64,000 nt of DNA from Hormoscilla sp. GUM202 (GTDB lineage Bacteria > Cyanobacteriota > Cyanobacteriia > Cyanobacteriales > Desertifilaceae), in the NCBI GenBank assembly GCA_005518205.2, contig RFFC02000012.1, forward strand, positions 121,885-185,884, given 5' to 3'. Shown in pieces: positions 15,999-25,495 of the stretch (positions within the stretch are counted from its first letter, which is position 1; every line of letters starts with the position of its first letter). The position numbers and the translations under genes were made by a program. The notes beneath the pieces are model-generated. The model was not told the origin of the DNA and did no database searches. It saw only the letters and a program-made list of their open reading frames with translations.

Positions 15999-16403
15999 AT
16001 GAAGAAACGGGTAAGACTAACTTTTCCGCGCGCGGCAACACGCATGCCAGTTACCTATCGACTGGCAAAAGATTTTAACGTGGCGGCAAATATCATCCGG
16101 GCCCAGCTGGCACCGAATCAAATTGGGATCCTGGTGTTGGAACTTTCCGGTGACATCGACGAACTGGAAGCGGCGATCGAGTGGATGCACGCCCAGAACA
16201 TCAGCGTTTCCCTGGCCAAAAGCGAGATTTTGATTGATGAAGATAGCTGCGTCCATTGCGGACTTTGCACCGGCGTCTGTCCCACCCAGGCCCTCAAACT
16301 CGACCCGGACAGCGGGCGCCTCACCTTCACCCGATCGCGCTGTATCGTCTGCGAGCAATGCATTCCTACCTGTCCCGTCCAAGCTATTTCTATCAATCTC
16401 TAA
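15999..16403 (+). CDS. NIL-domain 4Fe-4S ferredoxin
   Basis: This 134-residue protein has an NIL domain (residues 1-75, RLTFPRAATRMPVTYRLAKD), usually associated with methionine ABC transporters and ferredoxins. A two-cluster ferredoxin domain follows: CVHCGLCTGVCP and CIVCEQCIPTCP, each CxxCxxCxxxCP. It should transfer electrons in the cytoplasm; the NIL part may bind an amino acid or sulfur compound. Cyanobacterial homologues are conserved. The ATG is only 19 bases from the right end of the upstream IS, so its native promoter has been displaced. Confidence 0.9.
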   Translation: MKKRVRLTFPRAATRMPVTYRLAKDFNVAANIIRAQLAPNQIGILVLELSGDIDELEAAIEWMHAQNISVSLAKSEILIDEDSCVHCGLCTGVCPTQALKLDPDSGRLTFTRSRCIVCEQCIPTCPVQAISINL

Positions 16404-16404
16404 C

Positions 16405-16460
16405 TGTCAGTTGATGGTTGTCAGTTGATGGTTGTCAATTGATGGTTGTCAGTTGATAGT
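16405..16460. repeat. 14-bp tandem repeat, four copies
   Basis: TGTCAGTTGATGGT is repeated four times with two base changes, starting one base after the ferredoxin stop codon. It is made of two heptamer-like halves and resembles the short tandemly repeated repetitive sequences known from cyanobacteria. Confidence 0.85.
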
Positions 16461-16544
16461 TGCAATTTGCAATTATTATAATAAATATTTATGGCAACAT
16501 CTTTACAAATGGGATAAGCTATAGTATAAAATTAACGATCAACT

Positions 16545-19463
16545 ATGAACCATCAATCACCTACTAGCATTAGCGCGATCGCGATTCGCCGCCATATCGG
16601 TACGATGATGCTAGCTTTAGCAGTAATAGTCATCGGTGTTTTCTACATTACCAAACTGCCAGTCGATCTCTTGCCATCGATTACCTATCCTCGCATCGGA
16701 GTGCGGGTGGATACCCCGGGGATCTCTCCCGAAGTGGCGATCGATGAAATTACTCGCCCTTTAGAACAAGGTTTAGCGGCTACGGAAGGAGTAGTGCAAG
16801 TATATTCTACCACCCGGGAAGGACGAGTCAGCGTTAACCTTTATTTTGAACCGGGGAGTGACATAGACCAAGCACTGAATGATGCTACTGCTACTCTCAA
16901 TCGCACGGTCGGTAGACTTCCAGATACTATTGAAACACCGCGCCTGTTCAAATTTGACCCTTCCCAACTGCCAGTCTATGAATTTGCTCTCACTTCACCT
17001 TCGTTGGCAGATGTAGACTTGCGGGTCTTTGCCGATGAAGAGTTAGCTAGAGAACTGAACGTGGTTAAAGGAGTAGCATCAGTTGATGTATCGGGAGGCG
17101 TGCGAGAAGAAATTCAAGTTAACCTGGACCTCGATCGCTTGCAAGCTTTAGGAGTAGATATCAGAGATGTTTTGGATGCTTTGAACGAACGGAACATCGA
17201 TACCTCTGGAGGGAGACTCCGTGCTTTGCCTGGGGAACCTCTCACCCGGGCGATCGGGCGTTTTCAGGACGCCCGAGAAATTCGCGACATATCCTTTGAA
17301 ATAGCGGGAACGAACCCGCCCCAACGGGTATATATGCGAGACTTTGCCCAAGTAATTGATGGCACGGAAGAACAGCGAGTCTTAGTTTCTTTGAATGGAG
17401 AACCCGCAGTAAAAATTAGCGTCCAGAAACAGCCTGACGCCAATACTGTCGCGGTGGTAGAAGCAGTTAAAGAACGGATTAAATTTCTCCAGCGATCGGG
17501 ATTAATAGCTGATGATACGATCCTGACACCCACCCTAGATGAGTCCAGGTTCATCCGCAACTCCATTAATAATGTAGTATTGGCAGGACTAACAGGATCG
17601 CTACTAGCTGCTATTGCCGTGTTGCTGTTCCTGGGTTCCCTGCGCCAGACATTAATCATCGTCTTTGCTATTCCCCTGGCAACACTCACCGCTGTTATTC
17701 TCATGGGAGTCTTTGGACTGTCCTTGAATGTATTCAGCTTGGGGGGTCTGGCCTTGGGTGTGGGCATCGTGGTGGATAACTCGATCGTCATGCTGGAGAA
17801 TATTGTCAAGGGTCACGAACAATGGCGTTTCCAGGAGTCGCCAGGAAAGGAAAATAATGGCAATTATTCTATTATCAGGCAAGCGCAAAAGAGCAGTCAA
17901 GAGTTAGAATCAGCATTACTGGCCTCCACAAGTACTAACCTAGTAGCAGTGCTGCCATTTTTACTGATTGGTGGGTTGATATCCCTGATCTTCAATGAAT
18001 TAATTCTGACCATTAGCTTTGCCATGGCAGCCTCCCTAATTGTCGGACTGACAGTGGTGCCGATGCTAGCTTCCCGATTGCTAGGGGTTACCTGGTCCAG
18101 TAGAGTAGGAAAAATGTGGTTGTTGCGAGAATTTAATCGCCGATTTACAGCAGCAACGACTAACTATGGCAGATTGCTCAAAGTCGTGTTAAAGTGGAAG
18201 CTAGTGGCGATCGCCCTAGCCTTTCTATTACTAGGAGGAGGAAGTTGGTGGATAGGAGATCGTCTCTCCCAAGAAATATTGCCCCGCATTAGCACGGGTC
18301 AAGCGCGGTTATTTGCCCAATTTCCGCCGGGGACTAATCTAGAAACGAACCGCAAAGTTATGGCAGCAGTAGATGAAATCTTGCTAGAACAGCCAGAAAC
18401 AGAGTATGTTTTTTCTACAATCGGCGGGTTTCTGTTCTCTAACATTACCATTGAAAACCTGTTGCGGGCCAGCAGCACCATTACCCTCAAACCCGGTACG
18501 GATGTCCCCGCCTATGTGGAACGGGTAAGTAAGCAATTAAATCAACTCAACTTGGTAGACATTCGCCTGCGCCTTTTCCCAGGATCCGTGCGAGGTTTAA
18601 TTCTCAACAACTCGCCCATATGGGCCGATATCGACATTGGCCTGCAAGGGAATGACACCGAGGCACTAGAAAAAGCTGGGCGTCAGGTGTTGCGAGTGCT
18701 AGATGAAAGGGTAACAGCGGCCCGGTTCCGTCCCGATGCGGACCCACAGCAAATAGAACTGCAAATATTGCCCGACTGGGAAAGATTACAAGCTTTTGGA
18801 CTGACGGCCCAAGAGATTGGCGAAACCATTCAAACTGCTATTGCTGGGTCGGTTCCGACTCAGTTGCAACGGGGAAATCGCTTGGTAGATATCCGCGTGC
18901 AGTTGGATAAAGGGGCGATTTCGACTGTAGAGGAACTGCGGCGTTTGCCCCTATTTGTGGAGAACAACCGTCAAGTTCGTCTCCGGGATGTGGCCAGAAT
19001 AGTAAAAGGTCAAGCGCCAGGGGAGATCCAAAGGATTAATCAGCGACAGGTATTTTTGATGGCCGGAAGCCTGAGTAAAGGAGTCAGACTCAGTGAGGCG
19101 ATCGGGCAGGTAGAGGAAATCGTAGCAGAATTAGAGTTACCCTCCGGAATTAGCTTCCTGCCTAGCTACTCCGTGGCAGCGAACCAACAATTGCAGCGAT
19201 CGCTAATATTATTAGGAAGCTTAGCAGCATTTTTAGTCTTCGTAGTCATGGCAGTGCAGTACAATTCCCTGATCGATCCCTTAGTGATTATGTTAACAGT
19301 GCCCCTAGCGATTTGTGGAGGGATCCTGGGACTGTACGCGACAGATACAGCATTAGGGGCAACCGCGATCGTGGGGATGGTGTTACTGGTAGGGATTGTC
19401 GTGAACAATGCTATCATGCGTATTCCATATCCTGTTGGTTCTACAAACATGAGCCTGGAGTAA
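16545..19463 (+). pseudogene. RND (AcrB/MexB-type) exporter, truncated at its C-terminus
   Basis: This 972-residue member of the hydrophobe/amphiphile efflux RND family starts normally (AIRRHIGTMMLALAVIVIGVF, TM1) and contains the TM2-TM6 block (SLGGLALGVGIVVDNSIVMLENI, with the conserved Asp), and TM7-TM10. It ends within TM11: GMVLLVGIVVNNAI is followed by unrelated MRIPYPVGSTNMSLE and a stop. Relatives continue for about 70-90 residues with TM11 and TM12. The junction lies near 19415, where minus-strand sequence of another origin begins. Without the last helices the pump should not assemble. No adaptor or TolC gene is next to it. Confidence 0.85.
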
Positions 19464-19479
19464 AGCGGCGATCTTCCTG

Positions 19480-20226
19480 CATGTTCGATGACTCGTATGG
19501 GTAAGCGCAAGGGCGCTGAGGTTTGTGCTTGAAGATCTTTAATTAAGGGTGCAAATATTAGATCGACCTGCCAGTTGCCCGCTGCTGATCGTGCAGCGTG
19601 GCGCCAGCCATAAATTGTCTGTACGTCATCCACCACCAGCAGGCACCGGTAAAATCGCAAATACTCCATTACCTGGGAAAGGCGATCGCCGGGAGATAAC
19701 TCAGTTTCCCTGTCCTGAGAGAAAAATTGGAGTAAGTTGCTCAGAAAATCTTCCAGGACTGGACAATTGCGGAGACTGCGCAAACTAAATAATCCTATAC
19801 TAAGCAATCCCTGACCGTGCCCCTGAACGGGGCACGGAAACACTGTAGTGTTTACTACGAACTATAGTCAAATTTATCGGACATCTGCTTGACAAGCTGC
19901 ACCGCGATCGCGGTTTTGCCGATACCAGTCATGCCCAGAACGGCCACCAGGCGACAGCGTTCCTGCAAGATCCATTGTTTGAGAGTAGTCAGTTCTGTAG
20001 TGCGTCCGTAGAAAGGAGAGACATCAGGCGCATCAGCTAAATCTAGACGTACTCTAGGGTTGTCTTGGTTAGGAGTTTCCTCATTTGACAGAGGGTGCGG
20101 AATCAGTGAAATCGTTTCTCTAACAGTTTGTTCGCTGTCAGACGTACTAATATATTTTTGGGTAGTTTTGGCGTTGAGGATAGTCTTGAAACAAGGATCC
20201 TCGTAGAGGGTAACGAAAGCCTCGTA
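19480..20226 (-). pseudogene. NB-ARC NTPase gene, interrupted by small repeats
   Basis: Read on the minus strand, the sequence gives APDVSPFYGRTTELTTLKQW, the P-loop VAVLGMTGIGKTAIAVQLVK and DKFDY, then a stop. After about 75 bases of palindromic insert the NB-ARC reading resumes: LFSLRSLRNCPVLEDFLSN and YRCLLVVDDVQTI (Walker B). A second insert, ATGGCTGGCGCCACGC, then shifts the frame, after which SSGQLAG matches the family. Similarity ends before 19480, close to the RND truncation point. No repeat-sensor C-terminus remains. Such proteins act in signalling or antiviral defence; this one is dead. Confidence 0.8.
19815..19868. repeat. Palindromic element inserted in the NB-ARC pseudogene
   Basis: Two palindromes lie side by side: CCGTGCCCCTGAACGGGGCA(CGG) and AAACACTGTAGTGTTT, followed by ACTACGAAC. 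The second belongs to the family GTTCGTAGTAAGCACTTTAG found twice behind the tRNA gene at 27703-27840. Confidence 0.75.
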
Positions 20227-20232
20227 GGTGAT

Positions 20233-20553
20233 TTAAATTTTGGCCGTGGGTGTTGGCAAGAAACCTAGATTTTCGCTCTTTTGCTGGGAAAGACTTACTG
20301 GCACTTGCTCGGAGACTTGAATGTCAATCTGGGTTTGCTGAGACACATTGGGTGTATCTGCAGTAGAGAACTGATCTAAGTTAATCTCCCAGGACGCAGA
20401 ACCCAAGGCTATATCAGGTAGCTTCTCGTCGCGCTCTGTAACTGATACTTGTAGAGGTAAGGATAGGAATGAGTTTGTTGCAGATTTCCTACTGTGGGTA
20501 GCGTTGTAGACCTTAAAATCAATATCAGTCTTGGTAGTATCCTTTGGAACCAT
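20233..20553 (-). CDS. Unrecognised protein upstream of the NB-ARC remnant
   Basis: This 106-residue reading frame (MVPKDTTKTDIDFKVYNATH to ENLGFLPTPTAKI) has no family I recognise. It is hydrophilic and rich in Ser, Thr and Gln. After its TAA the same frame continues with ITYEAFVTLYEDPCFKTILN and on into the NB-ARC pseudogene, so the stop could be a nonsense mutation inside one larger gene. Upstream, another short frame (about 20560-20688, MSQLRNIQIYLKTIAHEHI) ends five bases earlier. The group may be fragments of a decayed operon. Confidence 0.35.
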   Translation of the reverse strand: MVPKDTTKTDIDFKVYNATHSRKSATNSFLSLPLQVSVTERDEKLPDIALGSASWEINLDQFSTADTPNVSQQTQIDIQVSEQVPVSLSQQKSENLGFLPTPTAKI

Positions 20554-20689
20554 GATTTATAGGATTTGGGCTGCTGCAGTACCGAGCTTCGTAACAATCC
20601 TGAACTCTGACCCAATGCCCTTTATTCCACTGATATGTTCGTGAGCGATAGTCTTCAAGTAGATTTGAATATTTCTAAGCTGTGACATA

Positions 20690-21280
20690 ATTGGTCTGTC
20701 TGTGAGAATAAATTGCTGCGTGAAGAGACAAATAGATGCTCTTCACAGTTTGTTTGCGAGGTTTGCGAGCTGTGTCCGCCGGAGCGAAAGCCTGTACCAG
20801 ACCTGTCGCATCGCCAACCGGTGAAATCAGGCTGATACACTGGTGCAAAAATGGCATAAAGCACCTGTTGTCACCCCTCAAGTCCTCCAGAAGAATAACT
20901 TTCTCTACTCATATTAGTGGAAAAACCCCCAGAATTTCTCCCGATCGCGTAAACTTTTGTAAAGAAATCTTTCTTAAGTTAAGCAAACAGCCGGCGTGCT
21001 GCCTTCGACTTAGCATCCCCCGCCACCATCAACCACCGGTAGCGACTATGGGATAATTAGAGGTAGGGGGTATTCCAAGTTCCCTCCCCAGAAAGCCCGT
21101 TACTACCGGTCGTGCTAAGGTGCGACTCTCGTACTCTCGGAACGCCGTCTCTGGCTGCCAACGGGTGCTCTTAGCTTCGCCGTGGGTGGCATCGGCTTGA
21201 CCGGTAGAAATATTTGCCTTGTGACAAGAATCTTCGCCTCGGTTCTGCGTTCCCAGGGGTCGCCCGGGAACGAGTCAAAT
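20690..21280. other. Intergenic region without recognisable gene
   Basis: Nearly 600 bases between the NB-ARC locus and the second 21-bp array contain no convincing gene. Short open frames on both strands lack family similarity. Near 21240 there is GCGTTCCCAGGGGTCGCCCG, related to the CGTTCCCAGGC repeat family. Confidence 0.4.
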
Positions 21281-21427
21281 ATGGGGCAAACATAATTGCT
21301 ATGGGGTAAAGCATAATTGCTCTGGTGCAAAGCATAATCGCTCTGGTGCAAAGCATAATTGCTCTGGTGCAAAGCATAATTGCTCTAGTGTAAAGCATAA
21401 TTGCTCTGGTGTAAAGCATAATTGCTT
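21281..21427. repeat. 21-bp tandem repeat array (6 full copies)
   Basis: Six 21-bp units of the form CATAATTGCTCTGGTGCAA(AG), with partial units at both edges, precede the fibronectin-III gene at 21594. The inner units differ at one or two positions. The period equals that of the array at 2000-2166 although the unit sequence is different. Confidence 0.9.
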
Positions 21428-21593
21428 GGCCCCAGATTATGCCACCAAGCCAAATTGACAGCAAGAGATAGTCCAGTGTAATGTCTAAGATAATGTGACA
21501 GTTGTGATTCTGTCTACACTGGCTTCTAGACATCGGGGTATCATTAGTCTAGACTAAGAGTAACGAGACAAATATAAATTGAAGTGAGCGAAA

Positions 21594-22226
21594 ATGGCAA
21601 CCTTCCCCAAGTCGGAAATGGAAATAGCCACCTTGGCAGAAAACATGATCTCAGGCTTGACCGCAAATACCGAAGTATATCCTGCCCCGATCATTCCCGT
21701 CGATCAACTCCAAAACACCCTGAACGAATTAAAATCAGCACAGCATCAGGTGGTGGCCACCAAATCAGCCGCAGAACAAGCGGTGACGACAAAAAACGAA
21801 GTGCTGAAAAAATTGATTGGTCTGCTCAAGTCTAACATCCACTATGCTGAAGCCGTGACCCAACGAGAGGACGATGAACTGAAACTCATAGGTTGGGGGG
21901 GACGTTCCGCACCAAGGAAGATAGAACTTCCCGGACCAATTGAGCAATTCCAAGCCATTCGCACGGAGCCTGGTACAATTCAATTAACTTGGCAGCGATC
22001 CCGTAAAGGGGGGCGAGTTGTTGCCTATAAGGTGCAAGAATTAAATCGCACCTTGGGAGTGTGGCAAACCGTGGAAACAGCGCTCAATAATACTGCCCAG
22101 CCCCTTCGGAACCAAGAAGTTGTCTTATACTATCGCCAGTCAGGAGAGGCATTAGCCTATCGGATCGTCCCCTGCAACCAGGCAGGAGAAGGAACTCCCA
22201 GCAACACAGTAGAAGTGCTTGCCTAA
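21594..22226 (+). CDS. Fibronectin type III-like domain protein, paralogue
   Basis: The 210-residue protein aligns with the one at 1273-1884 along its whole length: MATFPKSEMEIATLAENMI, LTANTEVYPAPIIPV, then LIGWGGRSAPRK and a fibronectin-III domain ending IVPCNQAGEGTPSN. The first 95 residues are helical and probably form a separate domain. No secretion signal is present. Its start aligns with that of the paralogue. A 21-bp tandem array ends about 165 bp upstream. Function unknown; the shared two-domain form suggests a family with one role. Confidence 0.8.
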   Translation: MATFPKSEMEIATLAENMISGLTANTEVYPAPIIPVDQLQNTLNELKSAQHQVVATKSAAEQAVTTKNEVLKKLIGLLKSNIHYAEAVTQREDDELKLIGWGGRSAPRKIELPGPIEQFQAIRTEPGTIQLTWQRSRKGGRVVAYKVQELNRTLGVWQTVETALNNTAQPLRNQEVVLYYRQSGEALAYRIVPCNQAGEGTPSNTVEVLA

Positions 22227-22614
22227 AGAGGCGGATATTATCGTTACCAGTCTCTGGCTCCCACCTGTGTGACATCGATGCGCGACTCAGAGACATGTAT
22301 ATAGCCCGCGCAGGCAGGCTTTGTTCATGTAGCCGGACCCCTCGTTCCCACGGCTCTGCCTGGGAACGGGTTCGGGCGGCGAGGCCTCCTACCAACGGGT
22401 TTTGACCACACCCTACGGCGAGTAGCGCGCCCCCGAGTACATCGAAAGCAAGACCCCTAGAGCGGCTTGTAACCAGAGGCTCCCGACTGCGCGTTCCGAG
22501 GCAGAGCATGGGAAGAGGGGATCGGCACATAGAACAGAGGCGATGTTCGCCCACTGATGTAGCACTCGAAGAGAACTATAATCGAAAGGTAAATCCTTAT
22601 CCCGATCGCGATCT
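22227..22614. other. Repeat-rich intergenic region
   Basis: There is no gene here. The stretch contains a degenerate AGCCCGCGCAGGCAGGCT hairpin unit, GGACCCCTCGTTCCCA with GCCTGGGAACG (the CGTTCCCAGGC palindrome) and other GC-rich repeat fragments leading up to the UPF0175 gene. Confidence 0.5.
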
Positions 22615-22913
22615 ATGACTGTAAAGATACAAAAACACACAGAGGTAAAGTTCACCCTACCCATTAAGAATATCTCCGAGGATATCAAGTTAGAAGCAGA
22701 GAGCAAAGCCAAGGAAGCCTACGTGATGACCTTGCTGCGACATGCGGAGATCGGCGCCGGACTGGCGGCACACCTGCTAGAGATCGATCGGTGGCAACTT
22801 TCCGACTTAATGGATCTGTATGACATATCACCGTTTCCGCGCTGGAAGAATTAGAGCATGAGGTCGCTCAAGCAAAGCGTACCCTAGAGAAGTACAAGAA
22901 CCAAAAGAAATGA
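22615..22913 (+). pseudogene. UPF0175-family antitoxin, one-base frameshift
   Basis: The frame encodes VKFTLPIKNISEDIKLEAES and HLLEIDRWQLSDLMDLYDIS, typical of UPF0175 antitoxins, then breaks after PFP and stops at 22854. Adding one base near 22845 restores LEELEHEVAQAKRTLEKYKN and a stop at 22911-22913 overlapping the toxin ATG (ATGA), exactly the expected operon structure. The DNA-binding N-terminal part is intact, but the toxin-binding C-terminus would be lost. Confidence 0.8.
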
Positions 22914-23362
22914 TCGTTGTTTCCGACACTACCCCTCTGAGCGAACTGGCAAAGGTGGGAAAACTGGATCTCCTACGAGATGTTTTTGGAGAGATTATTA
23001 TTCCTCAAGAGGTCTACAACGAAGTAACCAGAGGAGAGCATCCCGCAGTCAGTGCAGTGCAGTCAATAACCTGGAAGTCGGTGCGAACAGTTAGCGATCC
23101 TCAAAAAGTATTCGATCTGCTTGCTGAGACTAATCTTTACCTAGGTGAAACTGCTGCCATTGTTCTAGCAGAGGAACTGGGTGTAAATCAATTATTGCTC
23201 GACGATCGCAAGGCCAGGCTAGTAGCAGAGTCTCGATACCTGCCTGTTATCGGTACAATTGGTACAGTGTTACTTGCCAAAGACGAGGGATTAATTACTA
23301 GCATCAAAGAGATTATGGATAACCTCCGTTCGCGCAGCGTGGCGCAGCCATGCCAAAGGTAA
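22910..23362 (+). CDS. DUF3368 PIN-like toxin, C-terminus altered by a 22-bp insertion
   Basis: The protein starts MIVVSDTTPLSELAKVGKLD, with the PIN-type Asp, and has YLGETAAIVLAEEL and LLLDDRKARLVAE, conserved acidic positions of the DUF3368 family. After IMDNLR a 22-nt repeat (23330-23351, TCGCGCAGCGTGGCGCAGCC plus AT) shifts the frame, so the protein ends RSRSVAQPCQR. Downstream in the original frame AKGKRISPKLYQQVLAKAQE to a stop at 23412-23414 completes the normal ending. Only about 15 terminal residues are replaced, so the nuclease fold may survive. The antitoxin gene overlaps by four bases. Confidence 0.8.
   Translation: MIVVSDTTPLSELAKVGKLDLLRDVFGEIIIPQEVYNEVTRGEHPAVSAVQSITWKSVRTVSDPQKVFDLLAETNLYLGETAAIVLAEELGVNQLLLDDRKARLVAESRYLPVIGTIGTVLLAKDEGLITSIKEIMDNLRSRSVAQPCQR
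23330..23351. repeat. 22-bp small dispersed repeat in the DUF3368 gene
   Basis: The insert TCGCGCAGCGTGGCGCAGCC(AT) is absent from the expected reading. Its reverse complement, ATGGCTGCGCCACGCTGC, recurs with one extra base in the NB-ARC pseudogene (about 19600), and GCGTGGCGCAGCCAT recurs inside the TnpB pseudogene at about 50305-50320. Confidence 0.75.
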
Positions 23363-23414
23363 ACGCATCAGTCCAAAGCTTTACCAGCAAGTGCTGGCAA
23401 AGGCGCAGGAGTAG

Positions 23415-23624
23415 GGCGATCGCCTCACAGACATCGTCAATAATCAGCAAACCCGGTTTCTTGCCGCCCTCTCCCACCCATGGGCGATCGCCACCAGTAG
23501 CAGTAGAGTCAGCTCTACCCAGATTATCGTTTGTTCGTGGATAATAGTTCGTAGTTAAGGACCTCCAGCGGTGGGCGGTGCCCGCCCTACCATTGACAAT
23601 TAACCATTACCCAACAAGCAAATT
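23415..23624. other. Short intergenic region before ndhN
   Basis: No gene is visible. GGTGGGCGGTGCCCGCCCTACC forms a hairpin-type repeat shortly before the ndhN start; similar GTGGGCGATGCCCACC units occur at 39111-39150 and 39820-39842. Confidence 0.4.
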
Positions 23625-24101
23625 ATGGCACTGATAACGAATGGCAAGAAACTGATACGGGACTTGGAGAAAGCCGGTGCTCTGGCCGTCTATGCGCCTC
23701 TAGAGGGCGGACATGAAGGACGCTACTTGCGGCGCATCAGGGCCTCCGGCTATGTAGGTCTCTGGATCGCCGCCCGGGGACTGGGAGATTTGCCCATGTA
23801 TTTGACTGGGGTTCATGGAGTTCGCCCCGCTCACCTGGGTAAAAAGACGATCGGGAATGACGCGGCAGTAGGTTACGTGTATTACATACCGCCGGTGGTG
23901 AATACCCAGTTGGAGCAACTGCCTCCCGACTCGAAAGGACTGGTGCTGTGGATCCTGGAAGGGCAGATGCTGTCCTCTAGTGAGATTGAGTATTTGACGA
24001 TTTTGCCCGCTACCGAACCAAAACTTAAGATCGTCGTGGAGATGGGAGGCGATCGCTTCTTTCGCTGGCAACCCCTAAAAGATAGCTTGGTTGCAGCTTA
24101 A
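23625..24101 (+). CDS. ndhN: NAD(P)H-quinone oxidoreductase subunit N
   Basis: NdhN is one of the oxygenic-photosynthesis-specific subunits of the NDH-1 complex in the thylakoid membrane, at the junction of the hydrophilic arm, supporting cyclic electron flow and respiration. The 158 residues match the normal length: MALITNGKKLIRDLEKAGAL, VHGVRPAHLGKKTIGND and YIPPVVNTQLEQLP are typical. It is followed after 230 bases by ldpA, an order kept in many cyanobacteria. The gene looks intact. Confidence 0.95.
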   Translation: MALITNGKKLIRDLEKAGALAVYAPLEGGHEGRYLRRIRASGYVGLWIAARGLGDLPMYLTGVHGVRPAHLGKKTIGNDAAVGYVYYIPPVVNTQLEQLPPDSKGLVLWILEGQMLSSSEIEYLTILPATEPKLKIVVEMGGDRFFRWQPLKDSLVAA

Positions 24102-24331
24102 TCTTTCCGTAGGACAGGCGAGACGCCTGTCCTACCCAGGGAAACCACTATATAGAGTGAGGCTGCTAGCCGATCCCCTAAATATGTAGTATATGTATAG
24201 CTGTGACAGGGGATCGCAGTGCTAAAAGTGCTGAAAGTATTTTCCTGTGAGAATTCATGCCACAGATGACTCGATCGAGTAAAATAGCTCTAGACCTACT
24301 CAGATGAGTAGTAATGTATTACGATATAAGG

Positions 24332-25420
24332 GTGACTTATCTGTACTATCCCTTACAATCCCTCAGACAGGGACACTGGTTCAAGCTCATTTGCGGAGCC
24401 AGCTTCCAACATCGGACGGCTGTTAGAAGTCTCGTGTTGGCTTATACCCTTGCCGGTGTTGACTGTATTGATGTGGCGGCTGACCCAGCTGTGGTGGCCG
24501 CAGCTAGAGATGCTCTCCAGGTGGCCCAGTCTCTCAGTCAGGCAGCTCAAAAGCGAGGGTTTGCTGGTTGTTCCAGTCAGCCCCTGTTAATGGTGAGTCT
24601 CAATGATGGAGAAGACCCTCACTTCCGCAAGGCAGAATTTAACCCCGCGAACTGTCCAGCAGACTGCCCCCGTCCCTGCGAACGGGTTTGTCCGGCAGAG
24701 GCGATCGCATTTAATAAAGATAGCTGTTCGGGAGTGATAGACCGACGCTGCTATGGATGCGGTCGCTGTCTGCCCGCATGTCCCAGTCAGCTGATATTTA
24801 CTCGTTCTTATATATATACTCCCCAGGCGATCGCACCTCTATTACTAGAAACAGGCATAGATGCGATCGAGATCCACACCCAGGTCGGACATTTAGCAGA
24901 TTTTCGCCGCCTGTGGCAAGCAATAGCACCTTGGGCGGACAAGTTGATTCTAGTAGCAATTAGCTGCCCAGATGGTGCTGACCTCATCGATTATCTGCGG
25001 TCATTATATCAAATAATCCAGCCCCTGCCCTGTCAGCTAATCTGGCAAGCAGACGGGCGTCCTATGAGTGGCGATATCGGCGCGGGAACGACTCACGCCA
25101 CGATTAAATTAGCTCAAAAAGTCATAGCAGCAGGATTACCGGGCCATGTCCAGCTAGCAGGAGGAACTAACAACTACACGGTTAGCAAACTTAGGTCAGC
25201 TGGACTCCTATCTCAAGTTGCTGGAGTTGGCTATGGGAGCTATGCCCGGGTCTTGCTATCGCCAATTATAGACCAGCTAGAAACAAGGCTGGAACAGAAT
25301 TCTGAGCCACCACGCTTGGAATCATTGCCAGAACTACTCTGGCAAGCAGTTGCCGTTGCTCATTCATTAGTTGTTCAACTGAAATCGCCTATGAAAGTGC
25401 TTGAAACCTCCCATTTATAG
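24332..25420 (+). CDS. ldpA: Light-dependent period protein LdpA, iron-sulfur protein
   Basis: LdpA senses cellular redox state through Fe-S clusters and passes it to the circadian clock and to CikA stability, as shown in Synechococcus. Here the cysteine-rich region CPADCPRPCERVCP and CYGCGRCLPACP fits two 4Fe-4S clusters. The N-terminal LYYPLQSLRQGHWFKLICGA is the family signature. GTG at 24332 is preferred because homologues begin close to LYYP; ATG at 24314 adds six residues and cannot be excluded. The C-terminal domain (AGGTNNYTVSKL) is conserved. The gene follows ndhN and precedes the R3H ATPase. Confidence 0.92.
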   Translation: MTYLYYPLQSLRQGHWFKLICGASFQHRTAVRSLVLAYTLAGVDCIDVAADPAVVAAARDALQVAQSLSQAAQKRGFAGCSSQPLLMVSLNDGEDPHFRKAEFNPANCPADCPRPCERVCPAEAIAFNKDSCSGVIDRRCYGCGRCLPACPSQLIFTRSYIYTPQAIAPLLLETGIDAIEIHTQVGHLADFRRLWQAIAPWADKLILVAISCPDGADLIDYLRSLYQIIQPLPCQLIWQADGRPMSGDIGAGTTHATIKLAQKVIAAGLPGHVQLAGGTNNYTVSKLRSAGLLSQVAGVGYGSYARVLLSPIIDQLETRLEQNSEPPRLESLPELLWQAVAVAHSLVVQLKSPMKVLETSHL

Positions 25421-25495
25421 CACGGATTTAGACTCTGTGCATCTACTTCCGCCTACCCTTTGCTGTCTCACAAACTCTTGATGTACATCAATATG

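Noticed and set aside
22084..22554. 156-residue minus-strand frame
   Set aside because: It overlaps the end of the fibronectin-III gene on the other strand and repeat DNA, and its composition is not protein-like.
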